Positions 44,836 to 54,866 of a stretch of DNA of 64,000 bases are shown one piece after another. Source of the stretch: an uncultured Clostridium sp. (lineage in GTDB: Bacteria; Bacillota; Clostridia; Clostridiales; Clostridiaceae); the NCBI GenBank assembly GCA_903789665.1, contig CAIFEX010000003.1, positions 1 to 64,000 of the forward strand, in the 5' to 3' direction. The notes below the pieces were generated by a model that was not told the DNA's origin, did not search any database, and was given only the letters and a program-made list of their open reading frames with translations. The position numbers and the translations under genes were made by a program. Numbering within the stretch: the first letter of the stretch is position 1; each line of letters opens with the position of its first letter.

Positions 44836-45883
44836 TGAAATCTCCTCCATAATGATAATAGGCTGAACATGCACCCTCGTTGGACACCATGCAAGCACCC
44901 ACCGGATGCTGCGGTGTACAGCCAGTTCCGAACATTTTGCAGTCCGGCGGCCTGCATTTTCCCTGAAGCACATCACCGCAGCGGCATGCAGGGTTGCTCC
45001 TGCCAGTAACCTTCGGTAGGCTGAACCGAAGTCTCGCGTCAAAATCACTGTATACCGTCCGGAGCTTGAGCCCGGAACCCTTTATCATCCCAAGTCCCCG
45101 CCATTCGGCGTCACATGGCTCCATGACTTCATTTATAAGATTCTGAGCAAGTACATTGCCTTCGGGCTTTACGACTCTTGGATAACAGTTCCGGAAAAAT
45201 GGCTTTCCACCTTGTGTCAACCTGATCACGACAGCAAGTGCGGTGAGCAGCTCACTTGCGGTAAATCCCGTCACAACGCCGGAGATTCCCTTTTTAACAA
45301 GCTGTTCACAGACGTATGTTCCGGAAATAGCATTGACATGCCCTGGATAGAGAAATGCATCAGCACTGTCCTTCAGCGCCTTGTAAGCGTTCGGCATAGT
45401 TTTGTTGGCCCCTAGGATAGTGAAATTTTTGAGGCCAGCCATTTTGGCCTTTTTGACAGCGAGACACGCCGCCGGCACCGTGGTTTCAAATCCCACCGCT
45501 AGAAAAACAATATTTTTATCTGGGTTTTTCTCCGCATATTCAACGGCATCAAGCGGAGAATATACCATCTTAATCGCCGCACCCTTCGGCCTGGCTCCGG
45601 CCAGACTCATCTTTGATCCGGGAACACGAATTAAGTCGCCAAAAGTACAGATGACATTGCCATGATCGAGTGCGAGCATGACAGCCTCGTCGATAAAGCT
45701 GACCGGCGTAACACAGACCGGACATCCGGGACCGGAGATCAATTCAACAGCCTCGGGCAGGATTTTCCGGATACCCAGCCTGAAAATTTCATGGGTATGC
45801 GTGCCGCATACTTCCATAATGCGAATGTGCCGTCCATCATAAGATTCAATAATTTCCCTTGCGGATATATTCTGATTTCCCAT
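44828..45883 (-). CDS. hypD: Hydrogenase maturation protein HypD
   Basis: A 351-residue [4Fe-4S] scaffold that with HypC builds the Fe(CN)2CO unit. Key motifs are MEVCGTHTHEIFRLGIR near residues 23-39, GPGCPVCVTP near 67-76, and the Cys-rich C terminus (CRCGDVLQGKCRPPDCKMFG, then CTPQHPVGACMVSNEGAC). All typical cysteines are present, so the protein should be functional. It overlaps hypC by one base and hypE by eight. Confidence 0.95.
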   Translation of the reverse strand: MGNQNISAREIIESYDGRHIRIMEVCGTHTHEIFRLGIRKILPEAVELISGPGCPVCVTPVSFIDEAVMLALDHGNVICTFGDLIRVPGSKMSLAGARPKGAAIKMVYSPLDAVEYAEKNPDKNIVFLAVGFETTVPAACLAVKKAKMAGLKNFTILGANKTMPNAYKALKDSADAFLYPGHVNAISGTYVCEQLVKKGISGVVTGFTASELLTALAVVIRLTQGGKPFFRNCYPRVVKPEGNVLAQNLINEVMEPCDAEWRGLGMIKGSGLKLRTVYSDFDARLRFSLPKVTGRSNPACRCGDVLQGKCRPPDCKMFGTGCTPQHPVGACMVSNEGACSAYYHYGGDFNV

Positions 45884-46089
45884 TAAAGTGTCTCCATAAT
45901 TTTATTGGTTTCATCAGCATCGCTGTCGGTAATTTTGGCAATAGCCATTCCTGCATGGACCATAACATAATCGCCGGGATCGAGATCCTCGATCAGGTCT
46001 ACCGATACCTTCCTTTTGGCCCCGGACATATCAATAACCGCCGTACCTTCATCGATGTTGACAACCTTTGCTGATATTCCTACACACAT
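45883..46089 (-). CDS. hypC: Hydrogenase maturation chaperone HypC
   Basis: A 68-residue chaperone of the HypC/HybG family. It starts MCVGISAKVV with the essential Cys2 and carries GDYVMVHAGMAIAKI near residues 40-54. It binds iron with HypD and normally hands Fe(CN)2CO to a hydrogenase large subunit. No such subunit is present here, so the recipient is an open question. Confidence 0.94.
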   Translation of the reverse strand: MCVGISAKVVNIDEGTAVIDMSGAKRKVSVDLIEDLDPGDYVMVHAGMAIAKITDSDADETNKIMETL

Positions 46090-46116
46090 AATTCATACCT
46101 CCAATTAATATATAGT

Positions 46117-48417
46117 CTATTGATTCAAACGATACATGGCAGCAACTGCCTGACCAAGTGAAATTCCTCCGTCATTCGGAGGGATAAGACTGTGAAGCAG
46201 CACAGTAAACCCACGTTTCCTCAGCCGTGAGACACACATTTCAGTGAGGAGCCGGTTCTGAAAAACCCCGCCGCTGAGCGCACACACATCGAGCCCTGTT
46301 ACAGTTCTGGCCTTTTCACAGCCCGCCGCAATCATTTCCGCGAGGACGTCATGAAAAATATAGGCGAGTTCTTGGGTGTCTCCGCCCGAAAGCACTGAAT
46401 CTGTCAGATATTTCACCAGCTCATCCGTACAAAGTACAAACCTATTTTTCCCGGAAACCAGTATTCGATCGGCCGCACCAAAAACTTTTTTCGAGATATC
46501 CGGATGCCGTTCGCAGTAAGTCTCAGCGGCAAACTGGAGAGCCATTGACGCCTCGCCCTCAAACGTCGAGACCTTCCTCACGCCGAGAATCGCACTGACC
46601 GCATCGAAAAGCCTTCCGGTGCTGGTTGAAACGACACTATTGATCTTCTTATCCACCATAGTCATCTGCACATGCATCATATTCTGGCTACACAAACCAA
46701 GTGCGGATATAACATCGGCAGCTTTATCTCGATACAGGGCATAAATCATCGAGACAGCAATACGCCAGCCCTCCCGCGCCGAGGCATCACCTCCGATCTG
46801 TAAAAACGGGCGGATACTGCCAAGCCGTTCGAACTCTCCATAAGACGACTTTAAAAACTCGCCTCCCCAGATGGTTCCGTCGGTCCCATAGCCAGTGCCA
46901 TCGAAAGAAACTCCAATCACATCGTCTGCATAATCATTTTCCGCCATACATGAAACAATATGAGCATAATGATGCTGTATCTTCATAACTGGCAGGCCAA
47001 GTTCTTCTGCAACGGCCGTTGTGTTGTATCTAGGATGCATATCACACGCTACGATCTGCGGCTTTGCTTCAAGCAGCGTTTCCATCCTTTCAATAGATTC
47101 GCGCAGAGCACAGACGGTGCGTATATCCACCATATCCCCAACATAGGGGGACGGATAAAACAGTTTGTTTTTTCCGATGCAGAATGTATTTTTCAGTTCG
47201 CCGCCGATGCCAAGAACCTGTCCATGAAAATCACCGGAGAGCATAAATGGCAGTGGTGCGTATCCGCGCGACCTCCGGATCATATAGGGTTTTCCCTGTA
47301 AAAAATCCATAACGGAGTCGTCGACCCTCATACGGATTTTTCGATCGTGCGACAAAACCACATCGCAGAATCCGGAGATCTCGTGCAAGACATCCTCGTC
47401 GTTTCTACAGATCGGTGCACCTGATACATTTCCGCTTGTCATTACCAGACAGTCCGTCATTTGCACATCGTCATCATAATCAAATAGAAGCATCTGTATC
47501 GGTGCATAAGGCAGCATAACTCCAACCATCGGGTTGTCGGGAGCAATCTGAGTGCAAAGACGGCTAACCAGCCTTTTTTTTAAAAGAATAATTGGCTTTT
47601 GGGGGCCATCCAGTATTTTCTCCTGTCCAGGGAGAATCACACACTCGCGTTTTACCGTGTCCAGATCACGCAGCATAACCGCAAATGGCTTCATCGGTCT
47701 GTTTTTTAAGGTGCGCAGACGATCAACGGCCTTTTTATTTGATGCGTCACAGCAGAGATGAAAACCGCCAATTCCCTTTACCGCTGCAATTTTTCCATCC
47801 ATTATGGCACGTCTTGTATAAGTAATTGCATCTGCACCACGCTCCAAGCGACCAAGCAGATACACCTGAGGACCGCAGTCATTGCAGCAAACCGGCTGAG
47901 CATCGTACCTTCTGGTTTCGGCATGGGTGTATTCATATTCACAGGCAGGGCACATCGGAAATTCTCCCATACTCGTGCGGACACGGTCGTATGGCATTGA
48001 ATCGAGGATAGTAAGTCTCGGGCCACAGGCAGTGCAATTGATAAACGGGTGCAGGTAACGCCGGTTATTTCTGTCAAAAAGCTCCCGCTTGCACTTATCG
48101 CATGTGGCAATGTCCGGTGAAATGAAAATATCCCCTGATTCTTTTTCACTTTCAACGATTTTAAAGCTCTCCGCAGCCTTTTCATCAGTCTTGTTCACAT
48201 CTATCTTCAAAATTACCGATCTCTCCGGGGATTCATTTTGCAGTGCCTCCAAAAACGCATGGAGTGCTTTGTCCGTCCCCTGTGCATGCACTTCAACATA
48301 AGATCCCTTGTTGGCCACACCTCCCTTGATGCCGAACCGATCGGCAATTCTGCTTATAAACGGCCGGAAACCCACACCCTGAACAATACCATAAACTCTG
48401 ATAATCAAAGAAGACAT
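46117..48417 (-). CDS. hypF: Carbamoyltransferase HypF
   Basis: About 766 residues in the canonical four-part order: acylphosphatase (IVQGVGFRPFI near residue 10), two CX2C...CX2C zinc fingers (CDKCKREL...CTACGPR; CPACEYEY...CNDCGP), a YrdC-like domain (about 200-380), and a Kae1-like carbamoyltransferase with HHYAHIVSCMAEND and LSGGVFQN. It carbamoylates HypE's C-terminal Cys to start cyanide ligand synthesis. ATG at 48417 is preferred; a TTG three codons earlier is possible. Confidence 0.95.
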   Translation of the reverse strand: MSSLIIRVYGIVQGVGFRPFISRIADRFGIKGGVANKGSYVEVHAQGTDKALHAFLEALQNESPERSVILKIDVNKTDEKAAESFKIVESEKESGDIFISPDIATCDKCKRELFDRNNRRYLHPFINCTACGPRLTILDSMPYDRVRTSMGEFPMCPACEYEYTHAETRRYDAQPVCCNDCGPQVYLLGRLERGADAITYTRRAIMDGKIAAVKGIGGFHLCCDASNKKAVDRLRTLKNRPMKPFAVMLRDLDTVKRECVILPGQEKILDGPQKPIILLKKRLVSRLCTQIAPDNPMVGVMLPYAPIQMLLFDYDDDVQMTDCLVMTSGNVSGAPICRNDEDVLHEISGFCDVVLSHDRKIRMRVDDSVMDFLQGKPYMIRRSRGYAPLPFMLSGDFHGQVLGIGGELKNTFCIGKNKLFYPSPYVGDMVDIRTVCALRESIERMETLLEAKPQIVACDMHPRYNTTAVAEELGLPVMKIQHHYAHIVSCMAENDYADDVIGVSFDGTGYGTDGTIWGGEFLKSSYGEFERLGSIRPFLQIGGDASAREGWRIAVSMIYALYRDKAADVISALGLCSQNMMHVQMTMVDKKINSVVSTSTGRLFDAVSAILGVRKVSTFEGEASMALQFAAETYCERHPDISKKVFGAADRILVSGKNRFVLCTDELVKYLTDSVLSGGDTQELAYIFHDVLAEMIAAGCEKARTVTGLDVCALSGGVFQNRLLTEMCVSRLRKRGFTVLLHSLIPPNDGGISLGQAVAAMYRLNQ

Positions 48418-48469
48418 TTTTATCAATTCACTCCCTTCCCTTCCTTTACCAAACTATCCTTTATACAGT

Positions 48470-49516
48470 TCATTCTTCCAGTCTGCCAGATACCGCGAAA
48501 TGTGGAAAATCAATAAATTGGCCATGATAGTGCCTGAGTGCACGTTTCAAAAAACTGTCACCTATAATCACGTCATAGCCGCCGTCTTCAACAGCAGCAG
48601 CGAACCGAAGCTCATCCGTGAGTCTGAAGTCACCCTCCTGTTTAAGATCGTTTTTCAGCATGAACCACGATGCAACTGCCACGTCGGCATCGGTACCAGC
48701 AAGTATTCTATTGCGCACCGAGTTTGCCAGCACTTGCTGATGGATCACAAGCACCCGTTTTCCTGCAAGTCCCGTTAATTTTCTATTCAGATCTTCTGAA
48801 ATGAGAGGACAATCTATGATATAAGGTGTCCCGAAAGTTGTTTCCAGATATTCTGCGGTTTTAAGGCCGGCAGGAGAGACAACCAAGTTTTTCTCTGCGG
48901 CAGAGGCATGCTGTACACTGTCAAGACCGCTGCCCATTCCATAGCAAACAGCCCTGCCAAGACCGCTGTGCTCCACCGCTGCGGCCATAATGTCACCCGC
49001 ACGAAGGTTGGAAAATTCAAGTGGTGTCACCCCCAGCACACCTACAGTACCACGTTTCACCGGAAAAGCCTCCGTGGCAAAATTCTGAAAAAGTGCCAGC
49101 ATAGCATTCTCTTCACCCTCATCGTATAAGCCAGTCCCACTTGTCTCAACGGTTAAAGCCGGAAGCCCGGTTCTTTTTTCGGCCATATGCTTAAGTGCGC
49201 GGAAATCTGTTCCTATGACCGCCGGCACAGGTGTTCCGATAATCGCCGTAAACGCTGCATCCGTCTTTGACACGGCGTCCTGCAGTTTGGAAATCAACCG
49301 TTCGTCGCATCCTAGTATAGCATCCATATCACGCAGCCCTGCACTGAAAATAGCACTTTTTTTCTGAAACCAGCGCGGCTCATCAAAGCCGCACACATTG
49401 CCGGTGCATCCACCCGCATCACAGATTACAATAAGACCTCCCAGTTCGAAGAGCACCGATACAGCACCGGATATATCGGGTGCAAACGGCGACAGATATT
49501 TGATCACAGTAGTCAT
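48470..49516 (-). CDS. Nitrogenase component 1-like protein, NifK-like chain of the second set
   Basis: A 348-residue member of the nitrogenase component 1/oxidoreductase superfamily, well short of NifK's usual 500-plus residues. The P-cluster-region equivalent is VICDAGGCTGNVCGFDEPRW (Cys32, Cys37, Cys42). At the later ligand position it has Ile93 in AIIGTPVPAVIGTDF where its paralogue at 51563-52711 has Cys93. The two align without gaps over at least the first 100 residues. It starts directly after the NifD-like stop (TGA ATG). I infer it is the beta partner of the 49517-50812 chain. Confidence 0.85.
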   Translation of the reverse strand: MTTVIKYLSPFAPDISGAVSVLFELGGLIVICDAGGCTGNVCGFDEPRWFQKKSAIFSAGLRDMDAILGCDERLISKLQDAVSKTDAAFTAIIGTPVPAVIGTDFRALKHMAEKRTGLPALTVETSGTGLYDEGEENAMLALFQNFATEAFPVKRGTVGVLGVTPLEFSNLRAGDIMAAAVEHSGLGRAVCYGMGSGLDSVQHASAAEKNLVVSPAGLKTAEYLETTFGTPYIIDCPLISEDLNRKLTGLAGKRVLVIHQQVLANSVRNRILAGTDADVAVASWFMLKNDLKQEGDFRLTDELRFAAAVEDGGYDVIIGDSFLKRALRHYHGQFIDFPHFAVSGRLEE

Positions 49517-50812
49517 TCAATCTCCCTCCTTACCAAGCGCCGTATCCAGCGCTTCAAAAAGTCCCGTTACGCCGGCATATCCGAAGGGCTGGAGTTCCTC
49601 ATTCCAGCAGATTCCGGCACATCCCGGATGATAATAGGCAGCATCTTTGCCGATAAAGGCATTTACGTTCGAATCGCATACATCGTAACAGAGCATGGTC
49701 GGGGAGAGATTGGAATAAATTTTAGTCTTCGGACTAAGCCGTGCAATTTTTTTGATGTAGGAAAAATTCATGTCACCCACAGTTCCGTAGATTTCAGAAA
49801 CCGCGAATCCATATCGGATCAATGCCAGCGACAGCTCGAACGGATCAGCATTTGTCCATTCACCCACTGCAAAGGTGACATCACCGTGATTTTTGTGAAA
49901 TTTTTCAACTGAGGCAGACGCCATATCGTAATATTTTTGATCATCAAAAGTCACACCCAGGGCCTGCCCAAAAAGATGATACTGATTACGTATTTTGTCC
50001 AGCTGATACATCCTCGTCAGTTCAATGCTCGGAATTTTCAGCTTTTTCTCCATATCCAGAGCGGCATATCTCGCCTCCTGGTTCAGTACAAGATTGAAGT
50101 TTGCCTGCGACATCTTCAAATATTCACCAAAATCCAGGCATCGGGAAATTTCGCGGATCTTACGCACGCCAGCCTGTCTTAGTAAGGAATACAGCTCACA
50201 GTCATCTCTCAGCGGTGAAAAATATCCGAGTATATTCACTGCATCCGGTTTTTTAGAGGCAGGTTTCAGCAGGGAATAAATCGACCGGCGCACCGCAACC
50301 ATGGGCGGCAGACGCCCTTCCCGCGTCAGCGCATACATATAACAGGGAATCACGGGAACTCCCGCATACTCTGATGCCTTTTTACATACACGTTTCATAT
50401 CCGTTCCAAGCAGTGCATCAACACAGGTAATACAGATCATAACGGCTGTCGGTGCCGTATCGCATGCCTCGCAGATCTCCCTGACAGCATCAGGAATTTT
50501 GGTCAGATGCCGGCCTGTGACAATATCAGTTTCATCCATCATCATGTAAAAAAATCGTTCATTGTAGCCCTCTTTGCTGAGTGCCGCCGTGTTTCTTCCA
50601 CAGCAGCCCGGTGAAATAAGCAGCATCACGGAACCTGGAACAGTCAATCCGGCACGTTTGACACCGAAGCCCTGTGCACCTGGAGAATTGAACGCCAGTG
50701 TTGCAGGTGAGCTGTAAATCAGGTGTGCAGACGAGAGCAGCTCACTCGGTATATTGGAACGCCCGCGGTGTGCCAGTTCTTCAGCACTTATGTAATAGGC
50801 CCTATTCATCAT
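49517..50812 (-). CDS. Nitrogenase component 1-like protein, NifD-like chain of the second set
   Basis: About 431 residues, resembling NifD/NifE-type chains. SPGCCGRN (Cys70, Cys71) sits where NifD has a P-cluster Cys, DETDIVTG (residues 93-100) parallels the KDIVFGG segment, and [13 protein letters not shown] (Cys127, Cys130) parallels the later Cys motif. [20 protein letters not shown] near the C terminus is a candidate metal-site region. The start is uncertain: ATG at 50812 or 50809, overlapping the Fe-protein gene slightly. Substrate unknown; not a recognisable true nitrogenase. Confidence 0.85.
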   Translation of the reverse strand: MMNRAYYISAEELAHRGRSNIPSELLSSAHLIYSSPATLAFNSPGAQGFGVKRAGLTVPGSVMLLISPGCCGRNTAALSKEGYNERFFYMMMDETDIVTGRHLTKIPDAVREICEACDTAPTAVMICITCVDALLGTDMKRVCKKASEYAGVPVIPCYMYALTREGRLPPMVAVRRSIYSLLKPASKKPDAVNILGYFSPLRDDCELYSLLRQAGVRKIREISRCLDFGEYLKMSQANFNLVLNQEARYAALDMEKKLKIPSIELTRMYQLDKIRNQYHLFGQALGVTFDDQKYYDMASASVEKFHKNHGDVTFAVGEWTNADPFELSLALIRYGFAVSEIYGTVGDMNFSYIKKIARLSPKTKIYSNLSPTMLCYDVCDSNVNAFIGKDAAYYHPGCAGICWNEELQPFGYAGVTGLFEALDTALGKEGD

Positions 50813-51566
50813 TTTCTTCATCCCCAAGCAACAATTCTGCCAGATCAAAAAATTTGCAGCTTACAGACAGTGAAGCATCCCCTTCTACGACGGTTTTCCC
50901 CATATCTTCATATCGGATAATGTCGTCACTTCTCGGAATATCCGCAACAATCGGCAAACCGGCATTTAAGGCAAATTCCCGAACCTTTTCTTCCTCATGA
51001 TCCACATTTCTGCGGTTAAATACGATACCGCGCACTTTTGCATAACTGCGATCAGCAAAATTATGGACAGCGGTATTGATGTTGTTTGCAGCATAAAGTG
51101 CCATCTTTTCTCCGGAAGTGACGATCAGTACTTCTGATGCATACGCTTCCCGTATCGGTGCGGCAAATCCTCCACAGACAACATCTCCAAGTACGTCGTA
51201 AAGGACAACATCGGGACGGTATTTTTCAAAAAGATCCAGATCGTTTAGAAGGCTGAATGTGGTAATGATTCCCCGACCCGCACATCCGAGTCCAGGAGTC
51301 GGTCCGCCGGTTTCGATGCACAAGACATGTCCAAAGCCTTCCTTGGTAACTTCATCTAGACGATCCGGCTCATGGTCGAATTCCCGCAAATAATTCATAA
51401 CTGGCATGACCCGATTCCCGGCAAGCAGGTTGAGCGTAGAATCTGCTTTAGGATCGCAGCCGATCTGGATTACCCTTTTCCCAAGAGAAGCAAATGCAGC
51501 GCTTAGATTGCTCGTAATCGTTGATTTCCCTATTCCGCCTTTTCCATAAACAGCTATCTTTATCAT
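50802..51566 (-). CDS. NifH-like Fe protein, stand-alone
   Basis: A 254-residue P-loop reductase of the NifH/BchL superfamily, which uses ATP to pass electrons from a shared [4Fe-4S] cluster to a component 1 partner. Walker [11 protein letters not shown] (residues 7-16), GCDPKADST, cluster ligands GLGCAGRGI (Cys95) and [11 protein letters not shown] (Cys131), and the Arg of CAGRG are all present. Slightly short compared with NifH (about 275-290). It overlaps the preceding NifK-like gene by four bases (ATGA) and the next gene's start, so expression is coupled. Confidence 0.92.
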   Translation of the reverse strand: MIKIAVYGKGGIGKSTITSNLSAAFASLGKRVIQIGCDPKADSTLNLLAGNRVMPVMNYLREFDHEPDRLDEVTKEGFGHVLCIETGGPTPGLGCAGRGIITTFSLLNDLDLFEKYRPDVVLYDVLGDVVCGGFAAPIREAYASEVLIVTSGEKMALYAANNINTAVHNFADRSYAKVRGIVFNRRNVDHEEEKVREFALNAGLPIVADIPRSDDIIRYEDMGKTVVEGDASLSVSCKFFDLAELLLGDEENDE

Positions 51567-52711
51567 ATCGCTCCCTCCAGTTTCAGTTTTCTATTGATCA
51601 AATTCGGTATCCGCTTCCGGTAGCACCTTCCGGAAAACGCCTCATGAGGCAGACTGTAAAACGGCACGCCGTTCGGACATATAGGCTTATAAAGCGGATC
51701 CGCTATGACACCGCCGGCCAGAGTAAACTGTCTTGCTGCACTGTCTTCGTCCGGAATAAGAATGTCACCTTCTGCCGTCAGCTCTCCCGTTGTTTCCAGC
51801 GGGCAGAGTACCCTGACCAACCTGCCGGATTCTGCCTCGACTGCACGTGCAAGCGATCCGGCGGATATACTTTCTCCGACAACTGCCAGTTCACCACCTG
51901 ATACATTTCGCCGATCCGCACAGGGCATGCTGCTTTTCCCACTCTTTGCAGCACTTCTGAGCGCACGGGCGAGAATGTCGGCAAACCCGATTCCAAACGG
52001 GACACCGGCGACATATGGAGTACCAAACTGTTTTTGCAACACTTTTGCAGCCGCAAGACCGCTGTATGACACAACAAGATTGACATGTGCGCTGCCTGCC
52101 ATGCTGATATGATCCAAATCGCTGCCCATCGCCATACAGGATACAATCCGAAATCCACTTTCGGCGAGCCACCGTTTGATGGATTCCACGCTGCCGTTGA
52201 CAGAGAAATCCAGTGGTGTTGCCCCGATGATATTTGCAGAGAGATCTTTCGACCTGACAGTATCTCTGCGGCAAAAATGTTTTACGACAGCCTCCAGTGC
52301 ACGGGAAACGCCGGAAAGATAGGAGTGCATGCCGTTTGTACTCACGCTGAAGGCCGGAATACCGGTCTTTTCACCGACCACCTTGGCAATTGCCTTAAAA
52401 TCTGTCCCGATCATCATTGCCACCGGGGAACCGCATATGGCAATGAACCTCGGCGAGAGTTCACCTGCCGTATTCACAATGTCGCCGATCAGCCTGTCAT
52501 CGTCACCTAGAATAGCTTCCGTCTCCGTCAATGCGGATATATAAACCATGCTGTCCAAATCGTACCACCTCGGCTCATCATGTGTCGTGTATGTGGAATT
52601 GCAGCCTGACGCATCATGAATTACAGTCATGCCGCCTAGTTCAAAGAGAGCGGAGCATACACCCGAAATGTCTGCCGTATAAATTGATATAATTCTTGCT
52701 GTCTGTCTCAT
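51563..52711 (-). CDS. Nitrogenase component 1-like protein, NifK-like chain of the first set
   Basis: A 382-residue component 1-like protein, paralogous to the 48470-49516 chain (shared ADISG...FELGG, DEPRW, ILG.D.RLI, IGTDF). Possible cluster ligands are Cys37 in [18 protein letters not shown] and Cys93 in [16 protein letters not shown]; Cys19 is a further candidate. It overlaps the NifH-NifD fusion gene by four bases, implying translational coupling and a complex with the fused D domain. About 30 residues longer than its paralogue, mostly in the C-terminal third. Confidence 0.86.
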   Translation of the reverse strand: MRQTARIISIYTADISGVCSALFELGGMTVIHDASGCNSTYTTHDEPRWYDLDSMVYISALTETEAILGDDDRLIGDIVNTAGELSPRFIAICGSPVAMMIGTDFKAIAKVVGEKTGIPAFSVSTNGMHSYLSGVSRALEAVVKHFCRRDTVRSKDLSANIIGATPLDFSVNGSVESIKRWLAESGFRIVSCMAMGSDLDHISMAGSAHVNLVVSYSGLAAAKVLQKQFGTPYVAGVPFGIGFADILARALRSAAKSGKSSMPCADRRNVSGGELAVVGESISAGSLARAVEAESGRLVRVLCPLETTGELTAEGDILIPDEDSAARQFTLAGGVIADPLYKPICPNGVPFYSLPHEAFSGRCYRKRIPNLINRKLKLEGAI

Positions 52712-54804
52712 AAGCAGCTCTCACACCCCAATCCTTTATATTGGATAACTGTCTTCGTATCCTTTTCATGCAGATATGCATCAGTCATCATTTCAGCAAG
52801 ACGGACGATCCCATCAAAGCCGTACATTCCACCACCTGCAACAATATTTACAAAATGACCTGTCTTATTGAAATACGCGGCTTTCTGGCCGATTGCCAAT
52901 ACCTCTCTGTCATGAATTCCGTGGGCGGCAAACCGCATTTTCGGGTGTACCGTCGAGGACAGCACAAGTTTCGGTTCATTTTCTTTCAGCCATATAAAAT
53001 CCTGTTCGTCCTCATCAAGGAAACTGTCCGCATAAACTTTTTTTACCACAAAACCGTGCTCCATAAGCAGACGGGCCAATCCGAGCGGACGCGGTGTAGA
53101 GGTGTAGTCAATATCAACAGGCATATTTCCAATAATACGCCGTGCGTCTTCAAGTGCTCCGTCCGCCCTGTCCATAGCATCTGAAAAATCCGGCATCTTA
53201 ATTTCAAGCACATTTGCAAGCTTTCTATAATTTTCCATGATTTCACTATACGAATAGCTCAGCGGTAAATACAGATGATCCTGGCCAAGCCTTCTACGGA
53301 GTTCCTCACCAGCAGCAAACGCAGCGGGAAGATAGGTAATATTGACAGCGCTTTCCGCCATTTTCAAATAGTCTTCATAAGTTTTACAAAATGTGATGTC
53401 CCTGATCTTAAATCCCGCACTGCGTATTAAGGAAATAAATTCACTTGATTCGTCGGTGGGCCTATCATTTCCGATTATATTGACATATTTTTTATTTTTC
53501 CGCACCGGTCTCAATACACTGTACAGCTGGCGTCGCATAATTTGATCCATTGTTAGTCCGCTCTTGCGCATTGTAGGCGTCATATAGCACTCAATAAAAT
53601 CAACGCCTGGAAAATGCGTGCGCAGGTCAGTTAGAGCTGCCTTGAAATCACATCCTGTAAAAAGATGGATACAGCTGATAAACACAAGCACAGCCGGCGG
53701 GAGAGTATCCATTTTATTCAGGATATCGGCTGTACCATCGGCAATATCCTGTTCCATACTACCGTCCAGAAGGCCATTTTCACAAACCGAAACCCAGGAT
53801 ATTCTGTCCATGGTATTCATCTCCGCCGCGGTGAGAATGACTCCGCGCAGGCATCCCTCGGCACAGACAAACACCTGATGCGACTGCGGTATCAGCATCC
53901 CCGTATGTACAATATTCCACGGTCCTCTGGCCGGTGCGTTGTATTCCAGCCCTGAGGGAAATGGTGACGGAAATTTTGCATCGCATATACAGGTTTCCTC
54001 TCCACCCATATCTGCCTTTCCACTGATTTTTTTCAGCACATTCTTTCTCCCTTTCATATGCATATGAAGTATATTCTTGGAGATGCTGCGGTATTGAGAA
54101 GCCATTTCACTGTCCGGAAAAGCCTCTATAACTGTTTTCTTCAGCAATTCCGCCTCTCGGACGGTCTCGCTCAAGTCAAGCGTTCCGGTGATCTCCGTGT
54201 GGAAATCAGCTGCCAGTTCTTTGACCTTTTCCTCCTCATTTTTTACATTCCGGCGGTTTAAGATCAACCCGCCGAGAGAAGCATAACCACGGCCTTTAAA
54301 ATCTTCCACCGCCATAGCAATATTGGCCGCCGCATAAATTGACATGTTTTCCCCGGACGTTATAATAAACACACTGTCGGCATAGCCACTGCGCATGGGC
54401 ATGGAAAATCCGCCGCAGACCACGTCTCCAAGTACATCATACATTACAACATCTGGTTTATATGTTTCATACGCACCCTTCTGGGTGAGCTTCCCAAGTG
54501 CGGCAATAATACCGCGCCCTGCGCAGCCCCGCCCCGGCAAGGGTCCACCTGTCTCGACACAGATTACTCCTCCAAAGCCCATACATACCATATCCTCCAG
54601 TGCAAAATCATTGTTATATTTTCTCACGAGCTCCAGTATAGTGGGTATTTTTGTGCCACCGTGAAGAATCGCAGTTGAATCCGCCTTCGGATCGCAGCCA
54701 ATCTGCATGACCCGGAGTCCCCTTTCTGCCATCGCAGCTGCCAGATTTGAAACCGTGGTCGATTTCCCGATACCACCTTTTCCGTATACAGCTAACTTAA
54801 TCAT
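52708..54804 (-). CDS. NifH-NifD-like fusion protein
   Basis: A 698-residue single chain joining an Fe protein to a component 1 domain. Residues 1-250 are NifH-like: [19 protein letters not shown] (Cys94) and [11 protein letters not shown] (Cys130). A linker of about 40 residues carries CIC (Cys272, Cys274). Residues 295-698 are NifD-like with VFVCAEGC (Cys314, Cys318) and [11 protein letters not shown] (Cys378, Cys385). The joint is seamless, with no stop or shift. In known nitrogenases the Fe protein docks and leaves each cycle; a tethered version is unusual. It ends GCESCL with two further Cys. Confidence 0.88.
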   Translation of the reverse strand: MIKLAVYGKGGIGKSTTVSNLAAAMAERGLRVMQIGCDPKADSTAILHGGTKIPTILELVRKYNNDFALEDMVCMGFGGVICVETGGPLPGRGCAGRGIIAALGKLTQKGAYETYKPDVVMYDVLGDVVCGGFSMPMRSGYADSVFIITSGENMSIYAAANIAMAVEDFKGRGYASLGGLILNRRNVKNEEEKVKELAADFHTEITGTLDLSETVREAELLKKTVIEAFPDSEMASQYRSISKNILHMHMKGRKNVLKKISGKADMGGEETCICDAKFPSPFPSGLEYNAPARGPWNIVHTGMLIPQSHQVFVCAEGCLRGVILTAAEMNTMDRISWVSVCENGLLDGSMEQDIADGTADILNKMDTLPPAVLVFISCIHLFTGCDFKAALTDLRTHFPGVDFIECYMTPTMRKSGLTMDQIMRRQLYSVLRPVRKNKKYVNIIGNDRPTDESSEFISLIRSAGFKIRDITFCKTYEDYLKMAESAVNITYLPAAFAAGEELRRRLGQDHLYLPLSYSYSEIMENYRKLANVLEIKMPDFSDAMDRADGALEDARRIIGNMPVDIDYTSTPRPLGLARLLMEHGFVVKKVYADSFLDEDEQDFIWLKENEPKLVLSSTVHPKMRFAAHGIHDREVLAIGQKAAYFNKTGHFVNIVAGGGMYGFDGIVRLAEMMTDAYLHEKDTKTVIQYKGLGCESCL

Positions 54805-54866
54805 TTTTCCACCTCCTGCATAATTTTTTCTGTACTGAAATTATCATCCAGCCAACTTAATCATTT
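54790..54866. repeat. Imperfect copy of the fusion gene's start at the hydE stop
   Basis: AGCTAACTTAATCATTT (54790-54806, the first codons of the fusion gene) recurs as AGCCAACTTAATCATTT (54850-54866) overlapping the hydE stop, 16 of 17 identical and 60 bases apart. The second copy makes a dead mini-frame (ATG ATT AAG TTG GCT GGA TGA). Confidence 0.8.

Noticed and set aside
44836..45048. Longer HypE start, about 70 extra residues
   Set aside because: The extension lies inside hypD, has no ribosome binding site, and adds Arg/Cys-rich sequence foreign to HypE. ATG at 44835 has GGAGGAGA and gives the normal length.
51705..52274. Antisense open frames of 100 or more codons in the island
   Set aside because: They mirror the nitrogenase-like genes, lack ribosome binding sites, and are expected in richer G+C sequence.
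48470..54804. A true Mo, V or Fe nitrogenase
   Set aside because: The chains are too short, the six-Cys P-cluster pattern is incomplete, and nifB, nifE, nifN and nifV are absent from the window. Superfamily membership is clear; nitrogen fixation is not supported.
48470..54804. Protochlorophyllide/chlorin reductase or the methanogen F430 enzyme (CfbCD)
   Set aside because: No tetrapyrrole genes are nearby, the hosts differ, and the Hyd/Hyp context does not fit either pathway.
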